This document shows positions 7,864 through 15,316 of a stretch of 20,538 nt of DNA, piece by piece. Every line of letters begins with the position of its first letter. Position 1 is the stretch's first letter. The notes under the pieces were generated by a model. It did not search any database. It worked only from the letters and a program-made list of their open reading frames with translations, and was not told the DNA's origin. Source of the DNA: a virus; the IMG/VR virus record IMGVR_UViG_3300021417_000055, positions 1-20,538 of that record; one strand, given 5' to 3'. Position numbers and translations under genes: made by a program.

Positions 7864-7906
7864 AACATCCCAAACACACGTGACATCTAAGTTTGGGATG
7901 TTTTTT
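7864..7906 (+). terminator. Strong intrinsic terminator ending the early operon
   Basis: A perfect 12-bp stem pairs AACATCCCAAAC at 7864-7875 with GTTTGGGATGTT at 7891-7902, followed by TTTTTT. It lies directly after the replication gene and separates the satellite core from the nuclease cassette. The rest of the gap to 8028 is AT-rich and probably holds the cassette promoter. Confidence 0.9.
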
Positions 7907-8028
7907 ATGTTTATGAAGTTTATTAGATTTTTAAGATTAATACGTTTACCATCACAGGTAATCATCAAAAATAATAATCGCATACAAAGTTGTGAGGCTA
8001 TAACTACCTAACTAGGGATGGATACCAT

Positions 8029-8970
8029 ATGAGATATTTTGCTGTCTTCATTACACTTCTAATTTTCTCTTCAAATGCTAACGCACTCAGATTAAAAGAT
8101 TGCAAACTCACGGAAAGCCAAGAACAAGCAAGCTTAGATGAACACATATATGGTGGCTCTTTAGACGATTCTAAGCTGTATGAACGACGAGCTTATGTTC
8201 TAGCTTACGATGACGCTAATTTAGTACCTAAATGGGCTGCTTGGCACGCTCAAAAATCTTATCGTGACACTCCTACTCGAAAGTCAAGATGGTCAAGTTT
8301 TAGAACCGACCCTGAAATAAGTACGGTCAAAGACGATGATTACGTTGGCTGGTACGACTCAGAGAAAAATTATGCAAGAGGCCATATAGTTCCGTACTAC
8401 ATATCGGGTGGAGATCGTGATCATGATGGTAAAAATGCATATTACGAAGATCAAAGTATTGAAGATGTTGATGACGCTTGCACAATTTATGAAGTAAATT
8501 CCATGTCAAATATTGCTCCGCAATACCACGACAAGTTTAATGGTGTAGGCGGTGGTTTATGGTATGCATTAGAAACAGACATTAGGGCATTAATCGATAA
8601 TGGCGCTTCATTTAATATTTATGCTGGAACTATTTTCTCAGCTAACACGCCCATTGAAAGAATTGGCGATAGAGACGACGAAGCAAGCACATGGAAGATT
8701 GGTGTACCACATGGATTTTTTAAAGTAGTAATCAATGATCAACGTGATGAAGCGGTTGCATTTATTTTCGATCATGCCAGCAATTTAGAAACAGGTTGCG
8801 ACTTGGCTAGTATATCTGTTAGATACCCTTCTGACTGCATACGTCCAATTGAAGAAGTAGAAAAGCTCACAGGATTAACATTTTTCAAAAAAATTGAAGG
8901 TCCTCTAAAACAACGGCTACGAACTACTAGTAAAAAAGAAACTTGGATTTCTTGGTTAAGTAAGTATTGA
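8029..8970 (+). CDS. Exported DNA/RNA non-specific endonuclease (NUC family)
   Basis: The 313-aa protein has a Sec signal peptide (MRYFAVFITLLIFSSNANA, cleavage after about residue 19), so the nuclease should act in the periplasm or outside. The beta-beta-alpha-metal NUC domain is recognisable: ERRAYVLAYDDANLVPKWAAW, then ARGHIVP with catalytic His119. SNIAPQ follows, with Asn161, and KFNGVGGGLW contains the likely metal ligand Asn171. The canonical DRGH motif reads ARGH here (Ala116), a change at a residue that helps catalysis in Serratia nuclease. A C-terminal extension of about 50 residues is basic. Four Cys residues in the mature part fit an exported protein. It lies 10 bp before the membrane coiled-coil gene, so the two are probably co-expressed. 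Plausible roles are degrading incoming phage DNA or nutrient scavenging; the satellite context favours the former. Confidence 0.85.
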   Translation: MRYFAVFITLLIFSSNANALRLKDCKLTESQEQASLDEHIYGGSLDDSKLYERRAYVLAYDDANLVPKWAAWHAQKSYRDTPTRKSRWSSFRTDPEISTVKDDDYVGWYDSEKNYARGHIVPYYISGGDRDHDGKNAYYEDQSIEDVDDACTIYEVNSMSNIAPQYHDKFNGVGGGLWYALETDIRALIDNGASFNIYAGTIFSANTPIERIGDRDDEASTWKIGVPHGFFKVVINDQRDEAVAFIFDHASNLETGCDLASISVRYPSDCIRPIEEVEKLTGLTFFKKIEGPLKQRLRTTSKKETWISWLSKY

Positions 8971-8980
8971 GATTAATAAA

Positions 8981-10183
8981 ATGAGTGCTGGTTTCACAGA
9001 TACGATTCAAAACTTTTTAAAAAGTGCATCAGATAGAATAAACAACCCATTTATTTTTAGTTTTTGCGTGAGCTTTTTAATTGTTCACTTTGATGCATTT
9101 TTATATTTAATTTTAAGCGACGATTATGTAAACGAAAGAATAAGAGTCTTTTATGAATTACTTGGTAAAAACGAAAAAACTCTTCAAATATCCTCAACCC
9201 TTGACTCTATTTTCTTACCATTAATCCTTGCTTCGGCGTACACTTTCGGATGGCCATACATTGATAAAATAATAGAATTATTTCGAGCAAAATCAGGCAT
9301 ATATCTCAATGATAAAATTTCAGACATTCTAAAAACGAAAACATATTCATACGAAGACGTTGAGAAATTAATCGAACAAAAAGATACAGCAATAAAAAGA
9401 ACGGTTGAACAAGAAGCAACCATAGATAACAACACCCAAACACTCAGCCGAAATAGACAGTTAATTGCTGAAAGAGATGAACAGGTCGAAAGTCTTAAAG
9501 CTGACAATGAACAGATTAAATCTAAGCTTAATTCGAATTCTGACAGAATATCTATATTAATGAAGAAAAATGGCGAATTATTAGATAACAACAAAAGGTT
9601 AACTGAAATAGCCAGCGACTATGAAAAGAAAAACTTGAAAGTTTTTGATGATATTGGAAGGTTAAAAAAAGAGTTAGAAATAGAAAAGGAAAGAGCAATT
9701 CTAAATCACTCAATACCTTTTGAGTTTCCAAACGAAAAATTTTCTCCAAAAGAAAGTTCTAACACTGTAGAACTTATGGAACACGCGATTAAAATCATAA
9801 GAAACATATTTATCAGAAGTGTCGGAATATTTATTTTTAAAACTCAAAAAGAGCCACTTATAAGAGAGTTCTTCATAGAGAATCTTCTAAACCTGTCGCA
9901 GGAGACTTTAGATAAGGAATTTCCAAAAGGTGACTATATGCGTGATTATTCTTGGGAACTTATGGAAGAAACAGTTCCAAAATTCATCGTCTATTCCACT
10001 CGAAAATTCATGAGTGAGCGAGCCATCAATAATGCGAATAATATTACTCTAGTAAAGAATCATATAGATAGGAGTTTAAAATTAATTGAAAGCGTACCTT
10101 TAGTTGATGTTTTGGAATATATAAATAAATGCATTAATTTTGATAATTATAGTAACTCCCAGTCATCCCCTGATAGTGACTGA
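8981..10183 (+). CDS. Membrane-anchored coiled-coil protein of unknown function
   Basis: The 400-aa protein has two N-terminal hydrophobic segments (about 22-46 and 74-92). They are introduced by DRINNPFIFSF, a pattern I associate with uncharacterised membrane proteins of accessory regions. A long charged coiled coil spans about 120-245, with regular Leu/Ile spacing (EQVESLKADNEQIKSKL). A helical C-terminal domain (about 250-385) follows. No enzymatic motif is evident. It follows the nuclease gene by 10 bp, though its ribosome site is weak, which suggests coupling to the upstream gene. Its 3' end overlaps the oppositely oriented small-terminase gene by 37 bp. With the nuclease it could form a two-gene defence or exclusion unit, the coiled coil acting as sensor or scaffold at the inner membrane. 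This is inference; I do not recognise the family. Confidence 0.75.
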   Translation: MSAGFTDTIQNFLKSASDRINNPFIFSFCVSFLIVHFDAFLYLILSDDYVNERIRVFYELLGKNEKTLQISSTLDSIFLPLILASAYTFGWPYIDKIIELFRAKSGIYLNDKISDILKTKTYSYEDVEKLIEQKDTAIKRTVEQEATIDNNTQTLSRNRQLIAERDEQVESLKADNEQIKSKLNSNSDRISILMKKNGELLDNNKRLTEIASDYEKKNLKVFDDIGRLKKELEIEKERAILNHSIPFEFPNEKFSPKESSNTVELMEHAIKIIRNIFIRSVGIFIFKTQKEPLIREFFIENLLNLSQETLDKEFPKGDYMRDYSWELMEETVPKFIVYSTRKFMSERAINNANNITLVKNHIDRSLKLIESVPLVDVLEYINKCINFDNYSNSQSSPDSD

Positions 10184-10509
10184 CCAGATAGCTCAACACC
10201 ACGGCTAGCAGGGCTCATTTTAAACTGTGATAGATAATGTTTAACTTGGGCCTGAGACTCTTTTAGCAACTCAAATGAGGGATTCCGTTTTCTAACGATA
10301 TGACCGCGATCACCAGACACCTCAACATGAATACCGTTTTCCTTTAAATCTTCCCGGCATTCTTCCACTGTCGCGAGATTGCAGGCAAGCATACCAAGAG
10401 CATAATAATCGATACTTTGAACCGGTGTTCCGCGTTCTTGCAACACAGTTAAGAGCTTACGCCAGTAGCGCTTTTCTAATGTCGTTTTAACGTAATCAGG
10501 GGCTTTCAT
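10147..10509 (-). CDS. terS: Phage terminase small subunit, P27 family
   Basis: The 120-aa protein fits the P27 small-terminase pattern: a tryptophan-containing first helix (RYWRKLLTVL), a middle helix after SIDYYALGMLACNL, a G/R-rich strand, NPSFELLKESQAQVKHYL, and a closing SPASRGVEL resembling the family's GLtPasR ending. Small terminases recognise the packaging site on DNA and recruit the large subunit. ATG 10509 is preceded by AAGAGG. It is the last gene of the leftward morphogenesis operon. A large terminase would normally follow, but none is present. The partner would therefore be a helper-phage motor, or a host-encoded one elsewhere. Confidence 0.8.
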   Translation of the reverse strand: MKAPDYVKTTLEKRYWRKLLTVLQERGTPVQSIDYYALGMLACNLATVEECREDLKENGIHVEVSGDRGHIVRKRNPSFELLKESQAQVKHYLSQFKMSPASRGVELSGQSLSGDDWELL

Positions 10510-10594
10510 AGCGGCCTCTTAAAGATGGTGGGGAATAAATGCCGGTCCAATTTGGGTATAAACGACCAAAGCGGGGATGGTCGAGTGTTCTTGA

Positions 10595-11800
10595 TTATTC
10601 ATCAACCTCCCCCCCGTTGTGTTCAACCTGGCCTTTTTGAATCCATGACTGAGAATACTCATCACCACCTTCTCTTGGCGCTAAATTCTCTGCTCTTCTG
10701 CATTCATTGGGATTCATGATGCCATTGCGAATGGCTGTATCGTAGACTTCAAAGCGTTCAGCCGTAGAGCCACGTAACAGGTCTTTGGTCTCAAATTCAA
10801 TGTTAATCCTGAGACTATTTCTTTCCGAAACGAGACAATCATTCAGGGCACTTTGTATATTTGTGAGCCATGGACGTAGGGATTGAGACAGAAATGAACG
10901 TTGGGCCTCACTGTGATTGTTGAATGTACTGTGTGAGTAATCCATCAAAAAGATAGGACTCAGCTTAAACATACGAGCTACATCAACAACACTGAAGTTA
11001 CGGCTCTCTAACCATTCAGCATCGACATTACTGAGACTAATACTCTGCCATTTGAGACCATTTTCAAGAATTGGCGTTTTACCTACATTCTTTGACCCAC
11101 TGAATTTACTATTCCATTCGTCACTAAGACGCTTAATAGCATTACCCTTGTCACTAAACTCATTGTCAGTAGTTAAAATGCCTGAAGGTCTGGCTGAGTT
11201 TTTAAATGTTACAGCTCCGAATTCCTGTTGAGCCAGTCCCAAACCGATAGACTCACGACATACTTGGATAGGGCTTTTACCGGTTATGCCATCATCACTG
11301 TGATATTTGATATGTAAGATCTGCTCTTGAAGCAAGTTTTGAGTATCGCCATTGTCAAAATCAACCTGATAACCAATCCGCTTCGTTGATAGCTTTTTGA
11401 TTATCACAGAGTCAGGGTGAAGCCAGTGTAAACCTGCCACTCTGCCAGCCCTGTCATAGTCGATATAAGCGTAACCATTACCTCTTAATAGGATTGAACG
11501 CATTAAGGCAATCATGAAATCATAGCTTGTCTGGTAGCCGTTTGGTTTACGGTTTAACAGCTTATCCAAATAATGCTCCTGGACACGCTCTCGTTCATTG
11601 TTGTCACGCTTTTGATAGATATGAATAGGCAGGCTGGCTATCGCCTCAGCAATCGTAGAGACAGCGCAATACACAGCTGGTAAAGACTGTGCCGTTTCAG
11701 CGTTAACTGCTTTGCCAGAAGACGTTTGTACACCAAAGCCAAGGGACTGTAGTAAGCTCCAATTGCTATTAGGATTGCTGCGTTTAAATAACCCGAACAT
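10595..11800 (-). CDS. Phage portal protein, HK97 family
   Basis: The 401-aa protein forms the dodecameric ring at one capsid vertex, through which DNA enters and leaves. Family features are plain: AVYCAVSTIAEAIASLPIHIY near the N-terminus, a GNGYAYIDYD strand, LHPDSV, and a clip/stem region around SNVDAEWLESRNFSVVDVARMFKLSP. A C-terminal RNGIMNPNECRRAENLAP completes the pattern. Its length is normal for the family. ATG 11800 has a perfect AGGAGG site and overlaps the protease stop codon by one base (TAATG), so the two are translationally coupled. An 85-bp gap separates it from terS. Confidence 0.95.
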   Translation of the reverse strand: MFGLFKRSNPNSNWSLLQSLGFGVQTSSGKAVNAETAQSLPAVYCAVSTIAEAIASLPIHIYQKRDNNERERVQEHYLDKLLNRKPNGYQTSYDFMIALMRSILLRGNGYAYIDYDRAGRVAGLHWLHPDSVIIKKLSTKRIGYQVDFDNGDTQNLLQEQILHIKYHSDDGITGKSPIQVCRESIGLGLAQQEFGAVTFKNSARPSGILTTDNEFSDKGNAIKRLSDEWNSKFSGSKNVGKTPILENGLKWQSISLSNVDAEWLESRNFSVVDVARMFKLSPIFLMDYSHSTFNNHSEAQRSFLSQSLRPWLTNIQSALNDCLVSERNSLRINIEFETKDLLRGSTAERFEVYDTAIRNGIMNPNECRRAENLAPREGGDEYSQSWIQKGQVEHNGGEVDE

Positions 11801-12330
11801 TACAACACCTCCTGCAATGCGAAATATTGACGGAATGCTGAAAGCCGGGGCTGGTTATTCTGAAGATTGCGTAAAGCTACTTCAGTATTTCGATAAGCTG
11901 GATTACTTGTAATAGTGATTTCATGCAGTACGGCTTTATTCACCGTTCTGAGAGTAAGAGTTTTTGTGTAATCCCATGAATCACCACCAGCAGGAACAGT
12001 AAAACCAAACGACATTCCGCTAATGTCACCACGCTGTATTGATACCATTAGATCGCGAGCAGCTTGTGTATCAGGCGGGTCAATTTCAATAGTGATACCG
12101 GTGCTATCTTCGGCAATGCGAAGTGTACCGGACTGAGTACGGCCCAACAGTAAATGAGGTATATGCTCTACTAAGGCTCGAATATCACCAGATACAGACT
12201 CTTTAAAAGCACCGGTGGCGATAACCTCAGTAAAGCCCCCTAAATTCTCAGACTGGGCACCATAAATGATAGGCCGACCGACGATCTTTCGACCATCGAC
12301 CGACACACTGGATATTGAACGACATTCCAT
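11800..12330 (-). CDS. Prohead maturation protease, HK97 family
   Basis: The 176-aa serine protease (peptidase family U35/S78) cleaves the capsid scaffold during head maturation. It has the expected order: RALVEHIPHLLLGRT with the catalytic-position His, a TQAARDLMVSIQRGD helix, GMSFGF with the nucleophile Ser, and HEITITSNPAYRNTEV near the end. The usual NHD around the His reads EHI, a minor departure. ATG 12330 follows the capsid gene by 8 bp with an AGGTGA ribosome site. The order here, capsid then protease then portal, is reversed relative to classical HK97 phages. Confidence 0.93.
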   Translation of the reverse strand: MECRSISSVSVDGRKIVGRPIIYGAQSENLGGFTEVIATGAFKESVSGDIRALVEHIPHLLLGRTQSGTLRIAEDSTGITIEIDPPDTQAARDLMVSIQRGDISGMSFGFTVPAGGDSWDYTKTLTLRTVNKAVLHEITITSNPAYRNTEVALRNLQNNQPRLSAFRQYFALQEVL

Positions 12331-12338
12331 AGAATCAC

Positions 12339-13496
12339 CTATGCAGCCGCTTTAAGGATCTTGATAGCGTTACTATCAACCAGACCGCCACCAACATAAC
12401 GAGTTGCCAGCATTTTAACGAAACCGGGTTTAGTAATGTTGTCACGAATTAAACGAGTGCCAGTGCTGTGGTCGATAACGTAATATGCCAGAGCCAGATC
12501 ACCAAATACCACTTCATCATCTGGTACCTGGTCTGAAATCACTACCGGTTTACCAAGTAACGTAGTCGGCTGACCTTCTTGAACACTATCACGCCAAATA
12601 TACTCATCCTGATTGTTTTTCAGTTTACGTAGGGTCATTGCCATTGTGTCTGAAAGATAGAACTTACCGCCCGGACGATAAGCGATAGCAAGACTGTGAT
12701 AGAAAGTAATCAGATCATCAAAATCGATTACCCCTGATGCTGCGCTGGTAACTTCCTGCAACTGACCAAATGTGCGAGAACTATCATTACTTGCAGAGCG
12801 AGTATAAGTAAGTAAACCTTTTGGTTTCTTGGTGCCATCACCGTTCCAGAATGCCGCCTCTTCTTTCAGTACAGACTCTGCAGTGATTTCTGATGATAAC
12901 CAGCCAGCAACGTCAAAGTCTGACCAATCCAGCAATTCCTGTGTGGTTTGAGGATATGCATAGAGGCTATTCACGCTAATAGCTACTTCCTGCAGTGAAC
13001 TGGTATTAGTCTCATTCCGGGTATCAGATTCAGCCGCCCATTCAGTAGTAGTGCCACCAGTGGAGACCAGCTTTTTATAGGTTTCAGTGCCAATACTTTT
13101 AACAGTAGCATTCTGACGAAATACAGAACGCTCTCGTAGCTGTTTATGAATTGTTTTGTCTACAGATGGAATGACAGTGTAACCACCATCAGAATCAGAG
13201 CCCGCAGATAAAGAACGGCGATCACCTGTCACAACAAAAGCACGTAGCTCACTATTACTAGGTGCATTGATGTCATTACCCGGCATGGTGCCAATCAGAG
13301 AGCGTTCTTCCTCAGCTAACAATTCATGATGCTCAATAGCAGCATTAATTTGTTCTATCTGATTTCGGTATTCACTGAGACTACGGCTTTCTTGCTCAGT
13401 CAGATTGCGCTTTTCTGTCTCAGAACCAGTGAGAATTGCTTTTGATTTCTGCACCAGTTCGGCTTTTTGTTGGCGTAATTCAAGTAAGTGTTTCAT
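12339..13496 (-). CDS. Major capsid protein, HK97 fold
   Basis: The 385-aa protein has the same length as HK97 gp5. Residues 1 to about 70 (MKHLLELRQQKAELVQKSK and the following Gln/Glu-rich helices) form the delta scaffold that the adjacent protease would remove. The GGYTVIP start of the mature shell domain is near residue 103. Family signatures include TTEWAAES, AFWNGDGTKKPKGLL and LLGKPVVISDQVP. ATG 13496 with GAGG upstream is preferred to an upstream in-frame start at 13565, which would add a hydrophobic, unrelated stretch from AT-rich leader DNA. Being the first gene of the leftward operon, it is probably the most highly expressed. The satellite thus makes its own shell instead of reusing helper capsids. 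Confidence 0.95.
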   Translation of the reverse strand: MKHLLELRQQKAELVQKSKAILTGSETEKRNLTEQESRSLSEYRNQIEQINAAIEHHELLAEEERSLIGTMPGNDINAPSNSELRAFVVTGDRRSLSAGSDSDGGYTVIPSVDKTIHKQLRERSVFRQNATVKSIGTETYKKLVSTGGTTTEWAAESDTRNETNTSSLQEVAISVNSLYAYPQTTQELLDWSDFDVAGWLSSEITAESVLKEEAAFWNGDGTKKPKGLLTYTRSASNDSSRTFGQLQEVTSAASGVIDFDDLITFYHSLAIAYRPGGKFYLSDTMAMTLRKLKNNQDEYIWRDSVQEGQPTTLLGKPVVISDQVPDDEVVFGDLALAYYVIDHSTGTRLIRDNITKPGFVKMLATRYVGGGLVDSNAIKILKAAA

Positions 13497-13508
13497 TGGA
13501 ACCTCATA

Positions 13509-13603
13509 TTTGCATAAAAAATGAATAACAATGCAAAATATGGGATATTTTGAATATATATGCAATTATTATTTGATAAAACCACATAAATATGCAAAAT
13601 TAT
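13509..13603 (-). promoter_or_regulatory. AT-rich leader of the capsid operon with repeated ATGCAA sites
   Basis: Three plus-strand ATGCAA copies begin at 13531, 13560 and 13592, about 30 bp apart, each followed by an AT-rich tract. An inverted TTTGCAT lies at 13509-13515. On the minus strand these read TTGCAT, close to a -35 box. The array lies just upstream of the capsid start and may be the operon promoter with sites for an activator such as AlpA or a helper protein. No single promoter can be fixed by eye. Confidence 0.4.
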
Positions 13604-13654
13604 GAATAGAAGAATTCATTTCTTCAATCCATCGGACTCCTCAAAGCGTTAAGG

Positions 13655-13686
13655 GCCTCAACAGTGGGAACTGTTGGGGCTTTTTT
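13655..13686 (+). terminator. Plus-strand intrinsic terminator inside attR
   Basis: A 10-bp stem with one G-T wobble pairs GCCTCAACAG (13655-13664) with CTGTTGGGGC (13671-13680), followed by TTTTTT. No plus-strand protein gene leads into it. It could end a small RNA from the capsid leader, or insulate the island from readthrough. Confidence 0.75.
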
Positions 13687-13718
13687 ATTTCCACGATAAA
13701 TTCTAATGCAAATAAACG

Positions 13719-13767
13719 GTGCAACATACGTGCAACACAGATTAAAAATACTGTATTGGTGCAACAT
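13719..13767 (+). promoter_or_regulatory. Right integrase arm-site cluster, GTGCAACA(C/T) x3
   Basis: Copies lie at 13719-13727 (ending T), 13730-13738 (C) and 13759-13767 (T), all on the plus strand. The 11-bp spacing of the first pair repeats that at the left end. They lie 46-94 bp from the att core and are probable integrase-binding arms for attR. Confidence 0.7.
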
Positions 13768-13812
13768 ACGGGAAATTTAGATTTGATATAAACTATTGAT
13801 ATTGGGGGAGGA

Positions 13813-13860
13813 ATTGGTCGGTGTGAGAGGATTTGAACCTCCGACCCCTGACACCCCATG
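13813..13860. repeat. attR core, 48-bp repeat within tRNA-Pro
   Basis: This is identical to 2638-2685. It covers the tRNA from the anticodon loop to CCA plus three downstream bases. The intact tRNA is reconstituted on this side, so integration does not destroy the gene. Confidence 0.93.
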
Positions 13861-13891
13861 ACAGTGCGCTACCAGGCTGCGCTACACACCG
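13815..13891 (-). tRNA. proL: tRNA-Pro (anticodon GGG)
   Basis: This is a 77-nt cloverleaf on the minus strand with genome-encoded CCA. The acceptor CGGTGTG pairs with CACACCG. The D-arm is GCGCAGCCTGGTAGCGC, the anticodon loop ATGGGGT gives anticodon GGG, and the T-arm GGAGGTTCAAATCCTCT is canonical. The anticodon stem has a U-U mismatch (CTGTC/GTCAG), as in E. coli proL. It is the integration site of the satellite. The 140 bp upstream to 14031 presumably hold its promoter. Confidence 0.96.
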
Positions 13892-14031
13892 ACCGAAAGA
13901 GCCGCTAAGTGTACTCATATTTTGTCTGATTGCAACGGTTACGCCATACAATTATCAGGCTTTTGTTCTGGTTGTCGAAAATTCCATCAGAGTACAGACT
14001 TCACTTTCAATAAAGCGGTAATCAATATCCG

Positions 14032-15183
14032 CTATTCAGTGTTGGTAATGGTATTAAACACAGCTTCGCGAACCTCGCTAAACGCCTCGAAGACTTGGTC
14101 ATTAGAAACATCGTTGCACATCATGGCAAAAGATAGCTCCAATTCGGGATATCTCGCGAAATAGGTAGCGGTGCCTAACCACCCTCCTGAATGTGAGTAT
14201 GCCTGATAATCTTTAAACGTGTGGATAAACTGCCCATTAGCGTAAAAGACCCCTTCTCCAGCTTGCTGCTGACTATTCGGCGTATTCATTGCGTCAATCA
14301 ATGCCTGGGGTGATTTACCAATTTTCGGCTGCAGAAAATTATCACTCCATCGCAATAAATCATCTAAATTAGTGTGTAAGCCACCATCACCAACCCAAAA
14401 TAAATTCGTCATATCAGTAACATAGCTGCCATTTTCTAGTTGCCTGTAGCCATAAGCACGATTCTTAACAATTTCCACGGGATTATCGCTAAAGAAGGTG
14501 TGTTTCATGTTGAGTGGTTTGAAGACATATTGATGGCTAAACTCTCGCAGTGTCTGTCCTGAAACCTCTTCAACAAGCATAGACAGTAAGAAGTAGGCAA
14601 GATTGCTGTACTGGTATTTCTGTTCTGGTGGCATGGCTAATGGTACTCGCTTTACCACATCATAAAATTCACTGATGGTAAGGTAGTCTTCATTACCTAA
14701 ACGAAAATCGCCGCCTGCGGCAGATTTTAACCCAGTATTATTTTCTGTTTTGCTGCCTTCATACGAATCAGCGATAAGATCATAGTCGCCCATACCAGCG
14801 GTATGACCTAACATTTGACGGACGGTTACGGTATGTCCGTAGTCTCGCAATTCAGGTAAATAGGTGTGAATGTCCTGATCAAGATCAATTTTGCCCTGTT
14901 CCACCAACATCAATACGGCCATGGCAGTAAATTGCTTGGAAACCGACGCCATTCTGTGCACCTGATTTCCATCTAGCGGCACGTTCAGTTCAAGGTTAGC
15001 CAGTCCGTAGCCCGCTTTATGTAAAAACTCTCCCTTGTGCATTATTCCCAAATTACAGCCTGGCGCCTCGGCCTCTATCGCGGACTGCATGAGTGCATCA
15101 ATTTTTTGATTTAAATCCTTTGCATTAGACCAGCCAGAAAGCAGTAGAAAACTCAATGCACATAGCGTAGTAAATCTGCTCAC
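14032..15183 (-). CDS. Exported serine hydrolase, beta-lactamase class C family
   Basis: The protein is 383 aa from a GTG start at 15183. That start has AGGGAAAG 8 nt upstream and gives a clean Sec signal peptide ending SGWSNA at residue 21. Longer starts at 15234 or 15273 would bury this signal. The family's nucleophile motif SVSK is at residues 80-83, with the general-base motif YSN in QKYQYSNLAYFLL. A late HSGGWLG takes the place of the KTG box. Such proteins (Pfam PF00144) include class C beta-lactamases, D-aminopeptidases and esterases; the substrate cannot be read from sequence. The lack of a KTG motif makes a true beta-lactamase less likely. It is a monocistronic host gene downstream of the GH97 terminator. 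Confidence 0.88.
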   Translation of the reverse strand: MSRFTTLCALSFLLLSGWSNAKDLNQKIDALMQSAIEAEAPGCNLGIMHKGEFLHKAGYGLANLELNVPLDGNQVHRMASVSKQFTAMAVLMLVEQGKIDLDQDIHTYLPELRDYGHTVTVRQMLGHTAGMGDYDLIADSYEGSKTENNTGLKSAAGGDFRLGNEDYLTISEFYDVVKRVPLAMPPEQKYQYSNLAYFLLSMLVEEVSGQTLREFSHQYVFKPLNMKHTFFSDNPVEIVKNRAYGYRQLENGSYVTDMTNLFWVGDGGLHTNLDDLLRWSDNFLQPKIGKSPQALIDAMNTPNSQQQAGEGVFYANGQFIHTFKDYQAYSHSGGWLGTATYFARYPELELSFAMMCNDVSNDQVFEAFSEVREAVFNTITNTE

Positions 15184-15316
15184 GAAATCTTTCCCTGTTG
15201 TTTTGGTCAATGACAACTGTATAGGTAATGCCATGCCAGTACAATATTTGTTCGATGCTGCTCTGCTGCACAATGGAAGTCACTAAAGGTATTGTTATAC
15301 AGGTAATTGGGTAATG

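Larger units (their letters stand above)
2638..13860. mobile_element. Integrated phage satellite, cf-PICI-like, in tRNA-Pro(GGG)
   Basis: The element is bounded by an exact 48-bp direct repeat, the right copy being part of an intact tRNA-Pro gene. Its content follows the known capsid-forming PICI plan: integrase next to attL, an AlpA-like regulator, small unknown proteins and a primase-helicase read rightward. HK97-type capsid, protease, portal and small terminase are read leftward from attR. About 11.2 kb is the usual size for such satellites. Tail, lysis, connector and large-terminase genes are absent, which argues against a complete prophage. Between the two modules is a two-gene cargo cassette (nuclease plus membrane coiled-coil). 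All recognised genes have intact frames, so the island may still be mobile with a helper. An alternative is a decayed HK97-like prophage, but the AlpA and primase genes favour a satellite. Confidence 0.85.

Noticed and set aside
10595-13496. Complete HK97-like prophage
   Set aside because: No large terminase, connectors, tail, tape measure, lysis or phage repressor genes; the size and the AlpA/primase content fit a satellite.
13641-13859. Minus-strand 72-codon ORF
   Set aside because: It is a translation of the tRNA-Pro 3' part and the attR leader, shared by chance with the ORF at the other att copy.
14032-15183. True class C beta-lactamase resistance gene
   Set aside because: The SxxK and YxN motifs are present but the KTG box is replaced by HSGG. 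The wider hydrolase family is the safer call.
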